A stretch of 64,000 bases of DNA from Streptomyces canus. Its GTDB lineage: Bacteria > Actinomycetota > Actinomycetes > Streptomycetales > Streptomycetaceae. Each line of letters begins with the position of its first letter. Position 1 is the stretch's first letter. The translations under genes and the position numbers were made by a program. The stretch is taken from assembly GCF_030816965.1 (NCBI RefSeq), contig NZ_JAUSYQ010000002.1:8298001-8362000 (forward strand), written 5' to 3'. The notes under the pieces were generated by a model. The model was given only the letters and a program-made list of their open reading frames with translations. It made no database searches and was not told the origin of the DNA. Positions 60,141-64,000 of the stretch are shown in pieces.

Positions 60141-61556
60141 TCAGACCGCGGCTTGGGGCTGCGGTGCCGAGGTGCCGCTCCGGGGCCGTCCCGGCTGCCG
60201 TAGCAGCAGGGTGATCGCCGCCGCGACCATCGAGGTGGCGCCGGCCAGGGCGTACGCCCCGTCGTAGCCCCAGGCCGCGACCACCATGGAGCCGAGGCCG
60301 CCGCCGAACAGGCCGCTGATCAGCTTGCCGCTGTACACCAGCCCGTAGTTGGAGGCGTTGAAGTTCTCCCCGAAGTAGTCGGGGGTCAGCGCCGCGAACA
60401 GCGGGTAGAACGCGCCGCCGCCGAACCCGGAGAGGAACGCGAAGACCAGGAACAGCGACTCGCTCCTGATGTCGCCCGCCCAGATCACTCCGAACTGGGC
60501 GAGACCCAGCACGACGATCACGAACACCAGCGTGGACTTACGGCCCCACTTGTCGGACAGCCAGCCCACCACCCCGCGCCCGATGCCGTTGATGACCGCC
60601 ATGACGCCCATCGAGGAGGCCGCCACCAGCGGGCCGAAACCCACCTCCTTGGCATAGTCGACCTGGAAGGAGATCCCGAAGATCGACACCCCCGCGGTCA
60701 TGACGAGGGCGACCCACATGAGGGGAAGCATGCCGGTCCTGACGGCCTCCTTCGGCGTGTACTGCCGTACCGCCGGAGGGTTCTTGGCGAGAGCACCGGC
60801 CCCCTTCTCGCTGCCGCCGTGGGTGAGCGGGTCGATGTCCGCGGGCCACCAGTTCTTCGGCGGGTCCTTGAAGAAGAACGCGCACCCGACGACCACGATC
60901 AGGACGTAGCAGCCGATGAGGTCCAGCACGCGGTGGTAGTTCGCGGTGTCGAAGCCGTAGTTGAAGATGAAGATGAAGGGCAGTGATCCGTACGCGAAGC
61001 CGCCGTTGACGAACCCGGTCTTCGCTCCCCGGCGTTCGGGGAACCATTTGCCGACCATGTTGATGCAGGTCGCGTAGACCAGTCCGGCGCCGATACCTCC
61101 GACGACGCCGAAGCCCAGGATCGCCAGCAGCACGTTGTCGAGGTGCGACAGGGCGAGGAACCCGACCAGACACATGCCCGAGCCGATGTACATGGCCTTG
61201 CGGGCGGTCAGGATGCCCTTCTCCCGTAGCCAGCCCGCCGGGAAGGCGATGCCGGCCTGGAAGAAGACCCAGACACTGAGGATCCAGAAGGTGTTGCTCT
61301 GCGTCCAGCCGTGGGCGTGGGACAGGGTGTCCTCGGCCGAGCCGTACGCGTACTCGAAGACGCTGATGGCCATCATGGTGATCCAGGGCAGATACACCAT
61401 GAGTTTGCGCGAGTGGCCGAGGATGTCCCGGTCGGTCTCGCCGATGCGGTAGACGCGGCCGCCTGCGTCGGTCACTTCTCGGTAGGGACGTTGTGCGGCG
61501 GTGGAGTGTGCGGTCTTGTCGGTCTCGCTGCGTGCTGCGTACGGGTCTGCCGTCAT
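60141..61556 (-). CDS. OFA-family MFS transporter, second of a tandem pair
   Basis: A 471-residue 12-helix carrier of the oxalate/formate antiporter family. Features include the N-terminal YREVTDAGGRVYRIGETDR, MVGKWFPERRGAKTGFVNGGFAYG and the loop KDPPKNWWPADIDPL. It follows the first OFA gene of the pair with one base between stop and start (TGACATG), so the two are translated together. Its sequence is clearly related to that gene but not identical. Substrate is probably oxalate or formate; with the frc gene beside it this is likely. No small-subunit gene follows. Confidence 0.9.
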   Translation of the reverse strand: MTADPYAARSETDKTAHSTAAQRPYREVTDAGGRVYRIGETDRDILGHSRKLMVYLPWITMMAISVFEYAYGSAEDTLSHAHGWTQSNTFWILSVWVFFQAGIAFPAGWLREKGILTARKAMYIGSGMCLVGFLALSHLDNVLLAILGFGVVGGIGAGLVYATCINMVGKWFPERRGAKTGFVNGGFAYGSLPFIFIFNYGFDTANYHRVLDLIGCYVLIVVVGCAFFFKDPPKNWWPADIDPLTHGGSEKGAGALAKNPPAVRQYTPKEAVRTGMLPLMWVALVMTAGVSIFGISFQVDYAKEVGFGPLVAASSMGVMAVINGIGRGVVGWLSDKWGRKSTLVFVIVVLGLAQFGVIWAGDIRSESLFLVFAFLSGFGGGAFYPLFAALTPDYFGENFNASNYGLVYSGKLISGLFGGGLGSMVVAAWGYDGAYALAGATSMVAAAITLLLRQPGRPRSGTSAPQPQAAV

Positions 61557-61557
61557 G

Positions 61558-62949
61558 TCAGGCCATTTCCTCGCCGAGCGGTTGCGGGTTGGGTACGGTC
61601 CGACGGCTGGTCTGGGGCCTGCCGGGCGCCTTCAGGAACAGCGCGAGGACCGCGGACGCCAGGCCGATGGAGCCGGCCAGGACGAACGCGCCCTGGTAGT
61701 CCCAGACGCCGACCACGATCGAGCCGACACCGGAGCCCACGAGGCCCGAGATGAGTTTCGAGCTGTAGACCATGCCGTAGTTGGAGGCGTTGTTGTTCTC
61801 ACCGAAGTAGTCGGCCGTCATCGCGGCGAACAGCGGGAAGATCGCGCCGCCGCCGAAGCCGGAGACCATGGAGCAGAAGAGGAAGAACGGCATGCTGCCC
61901 ATCTGGCCGGAGATCAGCACACCGAACTGCGCGGTGCCCAGCACCAGACACACGATGATCAGGGTGTGGCGGCGGCCGCACTTGTCGGAGATCCAGCCGA
62001 TCACACCGCGTCCGGTGCCGTTGACGATCGCCTTCAGCGACATCGCCGTGGCCACGATCCCGCCCGCGAAGCCCATGTCCTTGCCGAACGGCACCTGGAA
62101 GGCGATGCCGAAGATGTTGATCCCGGCCGTGCACAGCAGGCAGAACCACATCATCCACAGGACGGGCGTACGCGCCGCTTCCTTCGGGGTGTACTGCTTG
62201 ACCGCCGGCGGGTTCTTCTCCAGCGCCCGCCGGATCTTCGGGTCGTCGGTCTGCTTGAGCGGGTCGACGTGCGGGGGCCACCAGTTCTTCGGCGGGTCCT
62301 TGAAGAACCAGCCCGCGAACGCCACCACGGCACAGCAGACGAGGCCCACCGTCACCAGGACGCCCCGGTAGTTGCTCAGGTCCATGTACGAGGTGAACAG
62401 GAAGACGAAGGGCACCGAGCCGTAGGCGAAACCGCCGTTGACCATGCCGGTCTTGCCGCCCTTGCGCTCCGGGAACCACTTGCCGACCATGTTCACGCAG
62501 GTCGCGTAGACAAGACCGGCGCCGATACCGCTGCACACGCCGAAGCCCAGGTAGGCGAAGATCACGTTCGGCGCGAACGCCAGCGAGATGTAGCCGAGGA
62601 TGGTGCCCAGCGCGCCGAGCATCATCGCGTAGCGGGCCGGGAGCTTTCCGCTCTCCCTGAGCTGCCCGGCCGGGAAGGCCACGGCCGCCTGGAAGAACAC
62701 CCAGACACCCATCAGCCAGAAGATGTGCCCACTGCTCCACAGATGCGCCTCGTGCAGTGTGTCCTCGGCCGAGGTGAACGCGTACTCCGAGGAACTGATG
62801 CCCAGCATGCCCATCCACGGGAAGAGCACCATGGTCCATCGTGGCCGTCCCATGATGTGCCGGTCGGTCTCGCCGATCCGGTACACGCGGCCGTTGCGGT
62901 CCGTCACCTCCCTGAAGGTGGCGGACGACGAATAATCGATGGTTGTCAT
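61558..62949 (-). CDS. OFA-family MFS transporter, first of a tandem pair
   Basis: A 463-residue carrier with 12 predicted helices and the same landmarks (FREVTDRNGRVYRIGETDRH, MVGKWFPERKGGKTGMVNGG, KDPPKNWWPPHVDPL). I start at the ATG at 62949; the longer frame lacks coding signal upstream. The gap of 173 bases to frc holds the frc terminator and probably its own promoter. The two tandem carriers may form a heteromer, or one may import oxalate while the other exports formate; both are inference. Confidence 0.91.
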   Translation of the reverse strand: MTTIDYSSSATFREVTDRNGRVYRIGETDRHIMGRPRWTMVLFPWMGMLGISSSEYAFTSAEDTLHEAHLWSSGHIFWLMGVWVFFQAAVAFPAGQLRESGKLPARYAMMLGALGTILGYISLAFAPNVIFAYLGFGVCSGIGAGLVYATCVNMVGKWFPERKGGKTGMVNGGFAYGSVPFVFLFTSYMDLSNYRGVLVTVGLVCCAVVAFAGWFFKDPPKNWWPPHVDPLKQTDDPKIRRALEKNPPAVKQYTPKEAARTPVLWMMWFCLLCTAGINIFGIAFQVPFGKDMGFAGGIVATAMSLKAIVNGTGRGVIGWISDKCGRRHTLIIVCLVLGTAQFGVLISGQMGSMPFFLFCSMVSGFGGGAIFPLFAAMTADYFGENNNASNYGMVYSSKLISGLVGSGVGSIVVGVWDYQGAFVLAGSIGLASAVLALFLKAPGRPQTSRRTVPNPQPLGEEMA

Positions 62950-63026
62950 AGTCTTCAAGCACTCCTTGCGTCGAAAGATCTGGCCAGCGCCCCCTGTCCA
63001 AATTCCTTTCGTGCGCGCACGGATCC

Positions 63027-63061
63027 CGGGGTCCGCCGACGCGCACCGCCGCCGGACCCCG
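63027..63061. terminator. hairpin after frc
   Basis: CGGGGTCCG (63027-63035) pairs with CGGACCCCG (63053-63061), a 9-base perfect stem with a 17-base loop. It lies downstream of the frc stop (minus strand) and upstream of the OFA pair. Confidence 0.72.
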
Positions 63062-63122
63062 TGCTCATTCACGTCATGGACCACCGCCCGAGGGCCGCGG
63101 GACGTGGCTCCGGTTCACCACG

Positions 63123-64000
63123 TCAGATCACCCCGCCCGACCTGAGCAGACGCAACTCCTCGTCGCCGAGTCCGAGTTCGCCGATGTAGATCTCTTCGTT
63201 GTGCTGGCCGAGGAGGGGTGGGGTGGTGATGGTGGTGGGGGAGTCGGAGAGTTTGAGGGGGTTGCCGACGGTGGTGAAGGTGCCGCGCTGCGGGTGCCCG
63301 ACTTCGACGATCATGTCGTTCGCGGCGAGGGAGGCGTCCTCGATGATCTCTTTCGGGGACAGGATCGGCCCGCACGGAATGTTGTGCGCGTTCAGCCGCT
63401 CCAGCACCTGCCACTTGGGCAGCGTCGCCGTCCATTCCTCGATCAGCTGGAACATCTTCGCCAGTTTCGGCAGGCGGGCCTCGGGGGTGGCCCACTCGGG
63501 GTCCTCGGCGAGTTCGGGCCGGCCGATCAGTGCCGCCAGGGGTGTCCAGCCGACGGGCTGGACGATGACGTACACGTAGTCGTTGGGGCCGCCGGGCGCG
63601 CACCGCACCGCCCAGCCGGGCTGCCCGCCGCCGGAGGCGTTGCCCGAGCGCGGCACCTCGTCGGTGAAGTCGTCGTTGGGGTACTCGGCGAGCGGGCCGT
63701 GGGCCAGGCGCTGCTGGTCACGGAGTTTGACCCGGCACAGGTTGAGCACCGCGTGCTGCATCGCCACGTTCACCCGCTGCCCGCGCCCGGTCCTCTCGCG
63801 CTGCAGCAGCGCGGCCAGGACGGCGGCCACCGCGTGGATCCCGGTGCCCGAGTCACCGATCTGCGCGCCGGTCGCCAGCGGCGGCCCGTCCTCGAAACCG
63901 GTGGTGGCCATCGAGCCGCCCATCGCCTGCGCCACCACCTCGTACGCCTTGAAAGCGGTGTAGGGGCCGTCCCCGAAACCCTTGATCGAGGCATACACGA
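63123..64000 (-). CDS. frc: formyl-CoA:oxalate CoA-transferase (partial, runs off the right edge)
   Basis: The visible 290 or so residues are the C-terminal two thirds of a class III CoA-transferase (CaiB/BaiF family). YASIKGFGDGPYTAFKAYEVV and LATGAQIGDSGTGIH match Frc, the latter holding the catalytic aspartate (Asp169 in the Oxalobacter enzyme). The family activates oxalate with CoA from formyl-CoA, ready for decarboxylation. The start and the first 130 or so residues lie beyond position 64000. Flanking OFA transporters and GntR regulators agree. No oxalyl-CoA decarboxylase gene is visible in the window; it may lie just outside. Confidence 0.92.
   Translation of the reverse strand, partial: VYASIKGFGDGPYTAFKAYEVVAQAMGGSMATTGFEDGPPLATGAQIGDSGTGIHAVAAVLAALLQRERTGRGQRVNVAMQHAVLNLCRVKLRDQQRLAHGPLAEYPNDDFTDEVPRSGNASGGGQPGWAVRCAPGGPNDYVYVIVQPVGWTPLAALIGRPELAEDPEWATPEARLPKLAKMFQLIEEWTATLPKWQVLERLNAHNIPCGPILSPKEIIEDASLAANDMIVEVGHPQRGTFTTVGNPLKLSDSPTTITTPPLLGQHNEEIYIGELGLGDEELRLLRSGGVI

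Noticed and set aside
1..64000. tRNA, rRNA, CRISPR arrays, riboswitches
   Set aside because: No cloverleaf-like sequences, no spaced repeats of CRISPR type and no recognisable riboswitch cores were found by eye; a covariance-model scan would be the decisive test.

Overview
The window looks like chromosomal DNA of a Streptomyces or close relative. It is very GC-rich, with strong third-position G/C bias, GTG/TTG starts, AGGAGG-type ribosome binding sites, many Tat and Sec signal peptides, CBM2-bearing cellulases and Streptomyces-type regulator families (DUF5753, MmyB-like, WYL, ROK, GntR/FCD). I see no rRNA, tRNA, CRISPR array, transposase or phage genes. The organism looks like a soil saprophyte that degrades plant cell wall and uses oxalate.

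Layout. (1) 0.2-6.0 kb: regulators and small housekeeping genes (DUF574-type methyltransferase, two XRE-family regulators, pterin-4a-carbinolamine dehydratase, methyltransferase, a translationally coupled pair of unknown proteins divergent from a WYL regulator). (2) 6.0-17.3 kb: plant-polysaccharide locus with a PL11 rhamnogalacturonan lyase, GH74-CBM2 xyloglucanase, CBM2-GH48 exocellulase, CBM2-GH5 and CBM2-GH6 cellulases. A perfect CebR-type box and a degenerate one lie between the divergent GH48 and GH5-GH6 units. (3) 17.3-30.2 kb: mixed metabolic genes (PhyH dioxygenase, methyltransferase, SDR, aldo/keto reductase, Tat-exported lyase-like protein, acyl-CoA synthetase, LysR plus SBF-like transporter, DUF4185 protein, broken sialidase, MarR plus quinone oxidoreductase, isochorismatase-fold protein). 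(4) 30.3-34.7 kb: first oxalate/formate locus (fdhD, OFA-family transporter with a 45-aa small subunit, a KAS III enzyme, a GntR/FCD regulator).

(5) 35.7-47.0 kb: a sugar-handling gene set with a ROK regulator, ribose-type ABC importer, Gfo/Idh/MocA dehydrogenase, TIM-barrel isomerase, secreted PQQ-type sugar dehydrogenase carrying PKD and CBM6-like modules, and a lipoprotein fusing ThuA to DUF1080. (6) 47.1-55.1 kb: an Ebo-type cluster (myo-inositol-phosphate-synthase homologue, UbiA/SCO3242-family prenyltransferase, TIM-barrel isomerase, EboA, TatD-like EboB, EboE, EboF-type phosphodiesterase) in which most genes overlap by 1-4 bases, followed at 55.2 kb by a Tat-exported isomerase. A synthase homologue stands where other Ebo operons carry a dehydroquinate-synthase-like EboD. 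The product is unknown. This is the best candidate for an under-described system in the window.

(7) 56.3-64.0 kb: second oxalate/formate locus (fdhD copy 2, an internally deleted formate dehydrogenase, a PanE-family reductase, GntR copy 2, two OFA transporters, and formyl-CoA:oxalate CoA-transferase running off the right edge). The two loci share nearly identical fdhD and gntR tracts about 25-26 kb apart, and a shared TGTCTACAG-type operator lies upstream of their units, pointing to one oxalate/formate regulon with recent duplication or gene conversion.
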